Below are positions 34,298 through 45,702 of a DNA stretch of 64,000 bases, piece after piece. This DNA comes from Luzula sylvatica (taxonomy: Eukaryota > Streptophyta > Magnoliopsida > Poales > Juncaceae): the NCBI GenBank assembly GCA_946800325.1, contig OX326961.1, positions 4,690,655 through 4,754,654 on the forward strand. The letters are read 5' to 3'. The translations under genes were made by a program, and so were the position numbers. The notes beneath the pieces are model-generated. The model saw only the letters and a program-made list of their open reading frames with translations. It was not told the origin of the DNA and ran no database searches. The stretch's first letter is position 1, and each line of letters opens with the position of its first letter.

Positions 34298-36184
34298 TTT
34301 TTTTTTCCCAACAATCCCTTCGGACTTTTATTCAAATTCGGGAATAGCGCCTGAAGTCGCCTATTACATCAAGATCAGACTGAACCATATAAAGATTAAA
34401 AAAAGAGAGGAGTATCAAATAAATTCAGATGCTAATACTAAGTAAAGCTGCATCAGAATATGAAATTGCCAAAATTATAGAAATTTTTGCTAAATAATGT
34501 ACTCCTTTGTTGTTCTCCCTTGGTATGTGATAGAAAGTAGGATCTTTTACTCGCCGTTTCCATAGGATACAATCTCTCGCTTGGGGTATCGCAAGCCAGG
34601 AAGACAACTCAAGATCATCAATTCGAACTTTCGATCCTAAAATTTCTGTGACTTCCTTGTTGTCTGAGAAAAAGGTGCAAGATTTCATCGGACATAACAG
34701 AGCAATGTACTATATAGCACATTTAACGCCTTGAAATTCTCCTTGTAAAGCATTGTGAATTCCATTTTATTTTTGCATATTCACCCACACTATTCTCCCC
34801 AATTGGTCTCAAATGACAAAGGCCGTCGCCGAATTATTTTGCGGGTATAAAGATGCATCAGACCAACAATATAGACCTGATTGGATTTGCGATATGTGAG
34901 GTGTAATTTCAGAATGCCGAGGGATTGTTTTCTCCATGGTTGGGTTCTTCTCCGCTGTTTTGTGTAGTCTTTGAAGCATCAAATTGGGATTTGGGATTTT
35001 TCCTTGAAATACAAATTCATTTCGTGATTTCCAGATTACCGATGCTAATGAGAAAATTGTACCCCAAGTTGAGGTTGGCCAAGTTTTTGGAAGGATAGTG
35101 ACGGTCTGGTGGGTCAGATTATTTGGTAGACCGGCGACATGATCCATGTTACTCGGGCGTGGTTGCATTTGAAATCTAGGTGCATTAGTGTCTCTGGCTC
35201 AGTTTTACAAATGGGCATATCGGTTTGATCTCCGGAAATCTTTTGTTCAAAACCGCCTTTGTAAGCAAGGCCCACTTACTAGCTCGCCAAATAAAATCTG
35301 AATTTTAGGTGGTATATCTCTTGTTTTTCAAATATCTTCCCATATGTGGCTTTCTTGGTCTCGAAATTCACTGCCATCTCGAGAGAGATTTAGTTTGGCA
35401 GCAACTAGAACCTTGTACGCCTCCTTCACCAAAAATCCTCCACTTGCTACTTCTGCCCATACTAATTTATTGCCGACATCTATATTTCTCTCTGGTTCAA
35501 AAGGAACAACATGTAAGTATTGCGGGTCTAAATCCGCAAAGAACTTACTGACTATGTCTTCTTTCCAGGACCGTGTTAAGGGATTCCAAATATTTACGAC
35601 ATTTAGAGTTTTATGAGCTATTGAATTCGGCCCAAAATTATCCCACTTAGCTAACCATGGGTGACCCACTACACCGGTCATTTTGCCATTACCGAGTAAC
35701 CAAAAGACCGATTTATCAAGGATTTACCTTAAAATTAAAATACTCTTCCAAAAACCAGAATTATTTCTTGTTCTTTTGGTTTTCCACGAGGTGGATCTAG
35801 AGATATATTTTACTTCTATATGCTTAACCCACATGACGTCATCCCCCGAAGCGAACCTCCAAAGACTTTTTAACACGAGAGCTTTGTTGCGGCAATCCAA
35901 ATCTCTTATTCCGAGTCCTCCTAGCAGTTTTGGTTTATTTAATTCTGACCATCGACACCAAGCAAGATAGCGGTTACTTTCTTTTCCTCCCTAAAAAACT
36001 ATTTTATTACTGAAGTGAGGTTATTTATTACTGCCTTGGGATAAGATCCGTGGACATGTGATAGACCGGTAAGGATTCTAATACCAATCGAATTAATATT
36101 ACTTTTCAGGCTTGCGATAAGAGCTTAGATTGCCATCCAGCAAAGCGATTTTGGAATTTCAAAACCATATAATCGTAGTCTGAA
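34298..36184 (-). pseudogene. L1-type LINE 3' fragment, unit 2
   Basis: A second copy of the fragment described at 30439-32347, with the same T tract and 5' endpoint. It carries its own changes: DIVSKFFADLDPQYL replaces the unit-1 version, and a deletion at about 35131 removes bases present in units 1 and 6. No intact reading frame remains. Confidence 0.85.
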
Positions 36185-36752
36185 ATTTCATTATTAGTTA
36201 TGGATGATTATATTTCTATTAAATGAAAAATACTATTTGTCCCCATTTATTATTTGATGTCGATAAAAATTGAATCCTTAACCTATATTTAGTTAAAGAT
36301 AGTTAATATATTGAATTAGAAAATTGTTAGTTTCGGGGCTAAGATTGAGCTCACCTGGTAGTGGTGAATTATCGTAGTTATAATATAATTTATACTTACT
36401 AGCACTCCTATAATTTGTCATTTTCAAATAACAGCCCCTAATCTATCCGTTTATTAAAATTATATAATTAGATCGAGTTGTTATTATTACTCGATCAAAA
36501 AACCCAGAATTCCGTTCTTTTACAGATCGTTCAAATTGGTCAAACTATTTACACGGTTTTCGTTAGCTCAATTAATTTTTCATCGTCACCTTTTCTCCCT
36601 CTCTCCTTTTCTCTCCAACTTAATTCTGATCCTTTTTATTGCTCTTTGGTGCTTTCATTTTTTTTATCATTTGTTTGATATCTCTCATCAACTTATATTC
36701 TGTACACCCTCATTCCAATTCTGACCGATAGACCAGAAATTACCACTACGAA

Positions 36753-37329
36753 ATGGCAAGCATATATCACCATGGAAAAGAAGGCGGTAGCGGATTCTCG
36801 AACATGCGCGGGTTCTTTAACAGTTGGAAATCGAACTCGTGCATGAGGGGAGCAACTGATTTCTCCCATGACCGCTCTGATCTCCTCCCTCGCATCGATG
36901 CCACCTACGATTCCTCTTCGACTGGCAACTCTATCTGTGATGACTATGTTAGTGCTAACAGCCAATTTATACCCTCGGATGTAAGAGGACTAAACTACAT
37001 TCAATTTTATTAAAATGTACTTTAATAATACCATATATTTACGAATTATTTTGACGAAATTATGAATTCATACGAAAACTATGTAATATCAGGTTCCAAG
37101 AGGGCATCTGCCAGTCAATGTTGGTTTTGAAGACAAGGGGCATATCGAGAGGTTTGTGATACCATGCAAATTCCTCAACTTGTATCCATTCGAAGCGATG
37201 TTGAAGAAATCCGAGGAGATATACGGGTACAAATGTCCAGAGGGAGTGTTGGCGCTTCCTGTCGATCCAAATACGTTCAGATACATCCTTCAATGCTCCC
37301 TCGCCCAGCATGCCGATGTGCCAATGTGA
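36753..37329 (+). CDS. SAUR-like protein, copy 3 (154 aa, two coding exons)
   Basis: The exons are 36753-36980 and 37093-37329. Exon 1 begins MASIYHHGKEGGSGF and keeps MRGFFNSWK. The domain is complete, with KSEEIYGYKCPEGVLALPVD where copy 2 has KAEEIYGYKYPEGVLVLPVD. It shares the frame-changing extra base and ends ADVPM at 37327-37329. The copy is 3837 bp from copy 2, which sets the unit length. The upstream 400 bp including a CT-rich leader are nearly identical to those of copies 2, 5 and 6, so expression control is probably shared. Confidence 0.7.
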
Positions 37330-37740
37330 TCGACCTGACTTCGACGATGATTCTAATGTTGACAACGAATGTGATGGTAAGTTAATTTGATTATTTAATC
37401 ATTTTGTGAATATGTACATTAATCACTTTATAACTGTTTTTTTGGTGGATGGCAGCTCTCCATGGGCTTCAAGGATAATCAATCCAGCATGCTTATTAGC
37501 ATGATATGCTTTTGAAAGAACCTCAATGCGCTCCATTTCGAAACATAAAATAGAGAATTTATTATGCGAAATTATTACTGTATTTTTGAAAATTATAAAA
37601 AAGGTATTATCTTCTATTTTTTTTATGAAATTATGAAATGATCATGCCTTGTAACTTTTATTTTTTAGCAGATACATTTTATCTTGATAATTGTAACTTG
37701 TGAGGTTATAAAAAAAAATTGGTTTAAAATTTTATAATGA

Positions 37741-37752
37741 TATATATATATA

Positions 37753-37800
<48 letters not shown>
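37741..37800. repeat. (AT)n(GT)n microsatellite, SAUR unit 3
   Basis: TATATATA followed by about 22 GT dinucleotides. Confidence 0.95.
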
Positions 37801-37802
<2 letters not shown>

Positions 37803-38144
37803 ATTCGTTATACAACACATATGGTATTATTATTATATTTTACTCAACAATATTATATACAATATACTTTCAAGAATAAAAAGAGTATATTTTTTACATT
37901 TCATGGGAGCATAATACCTTTCTAAAATTCCACACACATTATACTATGAATTTGTTTATATATTAAAATAAGTCTTATGATGAATTTCTTAGATATTAAT
38001 ATTATATTAAAATATGAATTTATTTATATATTGAAATAAGTATAAATATAAATTTATTTATATATTGAAATAAGCATAATTGTAAGAGCTCTTAGTACGT
38101 TCATATTATTTGTTCATTATTGTGTCTCGTTACACGATTGTCTG

Positions 38145-38221
38145 TTAAATTGTTTTTTCCAACAAGCCCTTAGGACTTTTATTCAAATTCGGGAATAGCG
38201 CCTGAAGTTGCCTATTACATC
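38145..38221 (-). pseudogene. LINE 3'-end stub, unit 3
   Basis: Only the last 75 bp of the LINE fragment remain (TTCAAATTCGGGAATAGCGC, on the plus strand). They join directly to SAUR exon-2 sequence at about 38221, inside the shared bases of CATC and CCA. Confidence 0.8.
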
Positions 38222-38510
38222 CAAAGGGAGTGTTGGCGCTTCGTGTCGATCCAAATACGTTCAGATACATCCTTCAGTGCTCCCTCGCTCAGCATGCCGA
38301 TATTGCCAATGTGATCTACCTGACTCCGATGATGATTATAATGTTCGCAGCGAAGGTGATGGTAAGTTAATTTGATTATTTAATCATTTTGTAAATATGT
38401 ACATTAATCACTTTATAACTGTTTTTTTGGTAGATGGCAGCTCTCCAAGGGCTTGAGGCACAATCAATCCAGCAGGCTTATTAGCTCTATATGCTTTTAA
38501 AATAACCTCA
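38222..38510 (+). pseudogene. SAUR exon-2 to 3'-end fragment
   Basis: The fragment starts in the middle of exon 2 (AGGGAGTGTTGGCGCTTCG), continues through FRYILQCSLAQHA, the degenerate tail, the GTAAGT donor and the sequence after intron 2, and ends at CCTCAATGCG where a long GT array begins. There is no exon 1 and no start, so it is non-functional. It is the product of a recombination that fused a LINE stub to a SAUR unit. Confidence 0.85.
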
Positions 38511-38773
38511 ATGCGTGTGTGTGTGTGTGTGTGTGTGCGTGTGCGTGCGTGCGTGCATGCGTGTGTGTGTATGTGTGTGTGTGTGTGTGCGTGTGCGTGT
38601 GTGTGTGCGTGTTCGCGCGTGCGCGAGTGTGTGGGTGTGTGCGTACGTGTGCGTGTGCGCGTGCGTGTGTTGTGTGTGTGTGTGTGTGTGTGAGCGCGTG
38701 CGTGTGTACGTGTGTGCGTATGTGTGTGCATGCATATGTGTGTGTGTGTGTGTGCGTGCGTGCGTGTGCGCGT

Positions 38774-38822
<49 letters not shown>

Positions 38823-38910
38823 CGTGCGTGCATGTGCGCGTGTGTGTGTGGGGGGGTGTGTGTGTGGGTGTGTGTGTGGGGGGTGGGGGGTGTTTGTGGG
38901 TGGGTGTGTG
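38511..38910. repeat. Long (GT)n array, left part
   Basis: About 400 bp of GT with interspersed GC, AT and GGG interruptions. Together with 46738-47276 it formed one array of roughly 0.94 kb before element B inserted. Long Cys-Val or His-Thr frames across it are artefacts of the repeat. Confidence 0.97.
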
Positions 38911-39940
38911 TGAAGGAAATACAGTTATAGATCAACTAGTAGCTTGCACACATGAGGATAGACGAACGTACGCATTCGTCGATACGATTGGATGCATAAT
39001 AAGATTATCCAAATCTGACAGAAATAACATGGTCAGTCATGACAGACTATTTGGTCAGTCATGACGGACCAATAGGTTAATCTGTCAGATTACACAGAAA
39101 TAACATGGTCAGTCATGACGGACAGATTGGTCAGTCATGACGGACCAAAGGGAATTTTGTGTACCAATCCGTGAGTATGGTCAGTCATGACGCACAATAT
39201 GGTGCGTCATGACGGACTGTATGGTCAGTCATGACGGACTGTATGGTCAGTCATGACGGACCAATAGTAAATGATGTTTCTAGGAAAGGTGACTGGTGCA
39301 TCATGACGCACCATTCTGTGCGTCAAGACGGACTGTGATCCAAATTCCAGATTAGCAGTTTTCTTTGTACTTATTAATTCCTCATTAATTATGGTGTTAA
39401 TATAAGATCAATTGTTGATCTTCTCTCTCTCTGGCAATTCCAGATCTGAGAAGAGAATTCTTGTGAGACAAGAAAAGAGAGAAAACTCCATTAGAGAGAT
39501 TGAAGGTTTTAAGCAAGTTTACGGCAATTTTAGGGGAATCGCGCGTAACCAAAAGACGAGGCTTAAGGTGGATACGAGTAGAGGGATTTCATCTGAAATC
39601 CTCTATTGTGATCAAACAAGGGAAAGATGAATGACGAACCGCATGCGATCCAGTTGTATACGACAAATTGGAGCTTCGAACAAGGTGTCGAATCGCGCGG
39701 GCGTGGGACGTGCGTGTTGCCGGAGTTGAAGCAAAGAGCAAAGCAACTACGCGAGGATCAACCCTTCACCGTGATCAATTTCACGTGGTATGATTCTCTT
39801 TGAATTAAGAGTTAATTTCATAGGTTTAGTTGCATTTACATGATTCGTAATTTCGGGTCGTTGACGTGGTCCTCGGGATCGGGTCGGACCGGCCTCTCAA
39901 TCCGCTGCGTGGGGCTCGGTAGTGACGCCGATACCCAACA
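38911..39940 (+). repeat. 5' LTR of element B
   Basis: 1030 bp, TGAAGG...CCCAACA. U3 (39030-39340) contains eight exact GTCATGAC octamers and two or more near matches, mostly within CAGTCATGACGGAC, GTGCGTCATGACGGAC or CAGTCATGACGCAC. A TTAATATAAG box at about 39399 followed by a CT repeat marks the probable promoter. Confidence 0.92.
39030..39340. promoter_or_regulatory. Array of palindromic TGACG/CGTCA sites in the LTR U3
   Basis: Eight copies of GTCATGAC spaced by 15-50 bp. The ideal unit GTCCGTCATGACGGAC is its own complement, and GTGCGTCATGACGCAC is a second self-complementary form. TGACG is the core recognised by plant TGA-class bZIP factors (the as-1 type element), so the array may act as an enhancer. 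That role is inference. Confidence 0.6.
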
Positions 39941-39953
39941 GTGATATCAGAGC
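39941..39953 (+). other. Primer binding site of element B, one mismatch
   Basis: GTGATATCAGAGC follows the LTR directly. It differs from the standard GTGGTATCAGAGC of element A by one base (A for G). Confidence 0.8.
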
Positions 39954-40189
39954 AATCGTCGCGATTCGATCGTCGAATCAATTTCGAATAAAAGTTATTC
40001 GGAAAATCATGTAGAATTAGAACATAAATCATATAGTTTCATAAAATTAGGACCATGGAAAACTTATTAGAGTTTGATCATATGATGATCAAAGGCATCT
40101 AGAAGTAGTCATGAAAATGTTTCATGATTAATCGTTTTCGAAACGATTCAATTTCAGCAAAAATTTACTGTCAAAATTGAGTTTTATAG

Positions 40190-40805
40190 TAGGTCAGTCA
40201 TGACGAACACTGTTCATCGCGAAATCCAAGAGTGGGATCTGAAGCGTTACAATGGTCCGTCGTGACGCACAAGAGTTGTGCGTCATGACGGAAGTTTGTA
40301 CAAAATTGTTTTGTACAGTCAGTCATGACGGACAGGTTGTCAGTCATGACGGACAGTATATATCGTGCAGTCCAAGAGTTGGATTTTGAGAGTTATAATG
40401 GTCAGTCATGACGCACCAAGTGGTACGTCATGACGGACTGTATTAACTAGTTCCGTCACGACGGACCATTTGGTCAGTCGTGACGGACATAACACGAATT
40501 AGCCCCTGGATTGGACAACAAAATTGTTTTGTATAGTCCGTCATGACGCACCTTCTGGCGTTATGACGGACCAGTGAAGTCCGTCGTGACGCACTGTTTT
40601 GTGCGTCATGACGGAACAATCAGGAGAAATATTGGACATGGTCAGTCATGACGGACCAACTGTCAGTCATGACGGACAGTGTAAATTTTTTTCTGAAAAT
40701 TTTAATATGGGCATGGTCAGGCATGACGCACCATTCTGTGCATCATGACGGACTGTATACTTGCGTCGTGACGGACCATGTGTCAGTCACGATGGACAGT
40801 GTAAT
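40190..40805. repeat. Leader array of palindromic CGTCATGACG-type units in element B
   Basis: The leader holds about ten further exact GTCATGAC octamers and roughly nine variants (GTCGTGAC, GTCACGAC, ATCATGAC) in units like TGGTCAGTCATGACGGACC. The parallel with element A, whose leader also repeats its own U3 module, is clear. Confidence 0.8.
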
Positions 40806-40982
40806 TTTTCTGGAAATTTTTTATATTGGTTCTAATAATTAATAATTATGTTCATATAAGTCATTCGTCATGATTAAACCTGTTTAATGATATAATTAGA
40901 TTATGTCATAAAATCCATAAGTAATATTTAAGTCATGAAATGCCTTCCATGTTCACAACCTCCGAGGTTGGTCATCACACCT

Positions 40983-41013
40983 TGCACGGGTTCAGGCCAA
41001 AGTCGGGCGTGCA
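40983..41013 (+). other. RNA hairpin 1 of element B (conserved 19-nt loop)
   Basis: A 6-bp stem TGCACG/CGTGCA closes the loop GGTTCAGGCCAAAGTCGGG (40989-41007). It sits at the same place as hairpin 1 of element A, whose stem has a different sequence. Confidence 0.65.
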
Positions 41014-41054
41014 TTGTTGTATGTATCAACGTGTGAGGCAAGCGTTAATTGGGG

Positions 41055-41091
41055 ACAAATGCGGGTTCAGGCCAAAGTCGGGCGCATTTGT
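41055..41091 (+). other. RNA hairpin 2 of element B (conserved 19-nt loop)
   Basis: The arms ACAAATGCG and CGCATTTGT pair perfectly over 9 bp around GGTTCAGGCCAAAGTCGGG (41064-41082). The outer stem TTAATTG/CAATTGA is identical to that of element A hairpin 2, while the inner 9-bp stem is entirely different. A related core GGCCAAAGTC lies at 41292. Confidence 0.75.
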
Positions 41092-41749
41092 AGTTCAATT
41101 GAACGATACGTGAATATCGTTCAATCATAACCGTCCAAGCCAATCCGATTGGGGTTCGGGGCATAGTTAGGATGCACAAACGGAATTTGGATCATATGTG
41201 ATATGGTTCAATACCGAAATCCTATAAAAGGTCAAGAGTCGCATTGGATGCGATTGGATTTTTCCTACCTAAATAATGAGATCCCATTTGTCGGCCAAAG
41301 TCACTTGTGGGAGGATCATGAAATATGGGTCTTGACGTATTATTGGATTAAGAATCCCGAATCAATATTAGGGTTATTGATTTGATAAAAGTAACATATT
41401 TCATATTATATAAGCATATAGAATAAGTACGCACGGTTAGTTGTCAATTTCGTAATTCATGTAGAATAATAATTTTAAGCAACACCAATATCATATCGAT
41501 ATGATCGATATTAGAGAAAGAAAAGTTTGTGAAACGGAACTACCTTGATTAACATCATATCCTAAGAATGGTTCTTAGGCAAGAGTGCAAGAGTTACGTG
41601 TTGGACACGAAATGTGTGGAACCGATTCACATTCACGAGGCTTTAGAGAAAGCCGGAATTTGACAAACTTGAGAAGGAGTCAAATAATATTGTATGTCAG
41701 ATGTTGACATGCATAGACGCGGATCTTCAAAGGAGTTTGAAGAATTATA

Positions 41750-44500
41750 AGAAATAAGAGTCTAAGGGCGATTAAGACAAATGTTGTCTCAATCAAGGAT
41801 TTGGGCAAGTTGTTGTCCCAATATCAAAAGAAAGGTTAAATCCGAGGATGGTTAATCTAAATGTTGATAGTAATAGCTTCTTTTGACATTATCATCTTGA
41901 CTACGTGTATGAGATACACATTTCTAGAATCCAATGGATGGAATACTAGTTTCATTCGAATAAGATTCGCATGACAATTACAAGACTTGTTTAGTAATCA
42001 AGATGACAAAAGTGTCATTCCAAAAGTTGGAAAAACGGTCAAAGACTTATCAAAAACCAAACATTTTGAATGTAGGTAAATAAGTAAGTTCTGAGGCGAG
42101 AGGAGGCTACAAATATTTCATTATATTTACCAACGATTATTGTAGATATAAAGATATCTATTTAATGCGTTTGAAACATAATTTTGAATAGTTCAAAAAC
42201 GTTTCGAAATGAAATACGAAGTCAACTAAGCGAGAAAATCAAAGTTTTTCGATAAGATCGAAGAGACGAGCATTTTTAAGCTATGAGTATGATAATCATC
42301 TAGAAAATTTATGAAAAAGTTTCATAGTTATTTTCATTCGGAACATCAATGTAGATTAATGTGTCCGAGAGGAGGAATCAAACTTTGTTGGACATTTGTT
42401 TGATAGATGATAAATAAAAATCTAATATTTCAAATAAGATTTGAAAATTTAACCTTAAGACCAAGGTTAATCACATACCTTCTAAGTCGGTGCAAAAGAC
42501 CCCATATATGATATGGATCGGAAATAAATTAAATTGAGGATTAACGTGGTTTCAGGCCAAAGTCGGGCACGTTAATAGTTCAATGTTAATGAAAACTTCC
42601 GATGTTATCTTTTGTAAGATTTGGAGATTTGAATTCGAAAACTGGTTTTGGATAAACTAAATCTCAAATCTTGATATGTTCATCCATTGAGTATTCTTAA
42701 AGAAACTAAAGGATACCATTTATTAAATCCCAATGAGAATTAGATTTTCATAGTTCGAAGAGATACCTTCTTAGAGGAGGACTTAATGTGCATAAGTTTG
42801 AAACTTAATGTCACTTATATCTATGAGGGCTAGTGGGAGATGAATCGATCTCGAAAGGTTCGAGACTCGAATGGAACATTGAACCGATGAATATGATTGG
42901 AATTTCATCAAAAGTTGACTTGGATTCATCAAAAGTTGATGAATCCAAGTCAAGATCACAAAGCGATTTTATAGATCAATTTAGACACGTCACGAATCAA
43001 TAAATTATGAATTTATCAAAGAATGTGACAAACGAATCGAACTCATACATGCTGAGTCGATGGACTAAAATGATGCTATAAAGGATAAAATTTCATATGG
43101 CATGGTGCCATGGAATCCATGATTCAATCCATGCATGTCATCAAGTTTAAAACTTGATTTAAACATTCCTTAGGGTATGACCCATAGAATGTGAGTGAGT
43201 TTTCAAAGTGAAAACTAAAGTGGATTGGAATATGTATACTTACAAAGCAAGAATGTTTATGAGATTTGCGAATTCATGATATGATCATGAAGAAACGGTT
43301 TCACAAATAATCACGCTTTATTCATTAGGATTATATTTGTCATTTCACATAGTATGACTATGATTTTTGACAAATGGATGACAAGACCGTATTCTTTAAT
43401 AGGAAATATTAAAGGATGTGTATGTGACACAACCTAATGGTTTTATCGATCAAAATAATCCAAGAAAAGTATACAAATTTCCACGATCCATATGATGGAT
43501 TGAAGAATAATTCATGGAATTGGAATTTTATTTTGATAAAATTATAATTAGTTATAATATTATCAAGAACAAAAGAAAAGCTTTGTGTAGATATGAAGGT
43601 TAGTGGGAGCCACATACATTTCTTATATTAAAATATATGAACGATATATTATTCGTAGGAAACGATTGTCGAGACAACTTATGAGATAATCGTAAAAAAT
43701 CTATGAGATAGATTTAACATTCCTCGATCTGAATTGAAGTATGTACATCGACAAAATATTGAAAATGGTTTTCAGTACATAAATCCAGTATCGGATTTTT
43801 CCCAAATGTCGAATGGCGAAATTTTTCTGAGGATCGATGTTCGACATCGAGTTAAAGAAAAGTAGGAAAATGGATAATCTATGTTTCGACAATAGAATAT
43901 TCCAAATACGCCATGATATGTACTAATCTTTAAATATTGTTCATGTTAAGTGTCGTAATTATCAATCGAATAATTTAATGTGGTTGTATAATGATTATAC
44001 TTCACATATGCATAATAGTTATGCAACATTTAAAATCTGGTTTCGTATTGAAATTAATAAATAATATCCTTTTAGAAAGGATTAAGACTATATTTCTCAT
44101 ATAAAAAGGTGGGGAGGATGAATTGGTGATAAAAGTTATACCGATGGCATTTCTCCAAACATGCGACACATTTATGAAATGTGTACATATTTTGCTTAAA
44201 TAAAATTGAAGTTGTATGAAAGAGTTTCACAACAACTAAAGATGAAAATTTTATGATGGAATTAGATTTCAATACGGCTTACGAAGCCGAAATGGAAAAG
44301 TTATGGATCAAGGTGTTGATCATACTTGGTATTGTCCCAAGAAATAGGATTATTTGGTAATCTATTTCTATGGACGAAATAGCCCAAACCAAAAGAAATT
44401 GAAATAACATAACCACTCCAAACTTATATTCAATAGGTATTGGATACCTAACGAAAATTGACACTAACGGTAACGTAGCGGAACCGTTTACAAAAACTGC
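41750..44500 (+). pseudogene. Decayed gag-pol of element B
   Basis: GAG-pre-integrase traces lie at about 41870-41930. An integrase segment (SSEARGGYKYFIIFTNDYCRYK, DIYLMR) lies at about 42085-42170. The integrase C-terminal part (42480-42770) is interrupted by hairpin 3. RT traces (AQPNGFID-like near 43428, MKVSGS near 43590) and a terminal DPFTK-like trace (GTVYKN in frame near 44483) follow. Multiple frameshifts and stops leave only short open frames, as in element A. Confidence 0.75.
42540..42576 (+). other. RNA hairpin 3 of element B, inside decayed pol
   Basis: The arms ATTAACGTG and CACGTTAAT pair perfectly over 9 bp around the loop GTTTCAGGCCAAAGTCGGG (42549-42567), with an outer ATTG/CAAT pair. 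Compared with the related Copia fragment near 63060, about 80 bp containing this hairpin are extra, lying between ATATGGATCGG and TTCCGATGTTATCTTTTG. Confidence 0.75.
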
Positions 44501-45702
44501 TTTCTTCGTAGTTAAGCATGAATGTCATGCAAAGACTATAGGTATAGAGATACCTAGAGGAGGAATATATTTGAGGTATAGTTATCTAATACCGATAGTC
44601 ATCGCAGATTATAATCCTAGCAGAGATTATAGGTGTAAACGCTGCATCAAACAATACTTACTCTATATTCGTGCATTTCAAAATTTTAAAATTTTAATTG
44701 CATTTATAACTTATATGAATACTTGTGCGAGGTTGTGTAATTTGATTACACGAACCTTGAATTATGACTTGTGTGAGCGTCTACATAATACGTGATTATG
44801 TTAAGTAAAACCGTCACATTTCAAAAGTTATATTTCAAAAACGTCCCTAGTCACGATTAGGATACTTATGTGATAAGTGTATCTATTATAAGATAATAGA
44901 CTAACGTGTACACTAGCATATTCGCCGAGGTGATGATTATGTTTTGCTAATCATAGGACAAAGAGTTTGTCAAATCGGGAATATGGATATGCATTAGGTT
45001 ATGCATATTGTGACTTGACCAAAAGTGCGATACCATGACATGGTTTAGTCATTGTAGATGGAATCGTAACGAATGGGGTCTTAGTTCTTCACACTTGAGG
45101 TGATCATGGATCGTTTTCCGTGCGTAGCATGATGCTTAGATATAGTCTTCCACTATCTGTAACAGGATGGTCATGGGATTATAATCGGGTATTATCTGAA
45201 ACACGAAATTTGATGTGAGTCATCAAGATAGAAATTGTTCCTTTCGAGAGAAAGAGATATCCCTTAGGCCTATCGATGAATTGATCAACGAAATCTCTGG
45301 CCAGAGTCAATGATATTAATGGTTAATATCGATTGTATTTGTTGATTCAATTCGGTATCGAAATTTAAGTATAGTCAATCAAAATATAAGGATGACTATT
45401 ACCATGCCTTTTGATTGACGGATATCGCAAACAAGAGAACTAAACACCACCGTTCGAGATGGGTATAAATGATCACAATCATTTTTCGTTTTCAACGTGG
45501 GAAAGCTATGATGGATTTCTTCCTAGATCCCTCTCATGAGCCCGTAAACTTAGGAATAAGTTTACTACCATTGCTTGATACGAACCTACGCGGTCACACA
45601 TAGAGCTGTCTTATTTCGGGCTTGATTTCAATCTCTAAGATAAGTCTACATGTGATGTACATTGGTGCATTCTTTAGTTGGATCTTGAACTGAGTGGGAG
45701 AC
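44500..45702 (+). other. Non-coding 3' tail and polypurine tract of element B
   Basis: About 1.2 kb without coding traces. Long blocks match element A nearly perfectly, such as AATCTCTGGCCAGAGTCAAT and GGATGACTATTACCATGCCT. The purine tract GAGTGGGAGAC immediately precedes the 3' LTR. Confidence 0.7.

Noticed and set aside
38408..38935. Open frames of up to 181 codons (Cys-Val, His-Thr or Arg-Thr repeats) on both strands
   Set aside because: They follow from the GT dinucleotide array, which has no stops in most frames. The same applies to 46589-47525 and 62164-62555.
39030..40805. CRISPR-like array of short repeats
   Set aside because: The palindromic units have variable spacing, no unique spacers and a plant retrotransposon context; no cas genes are present.
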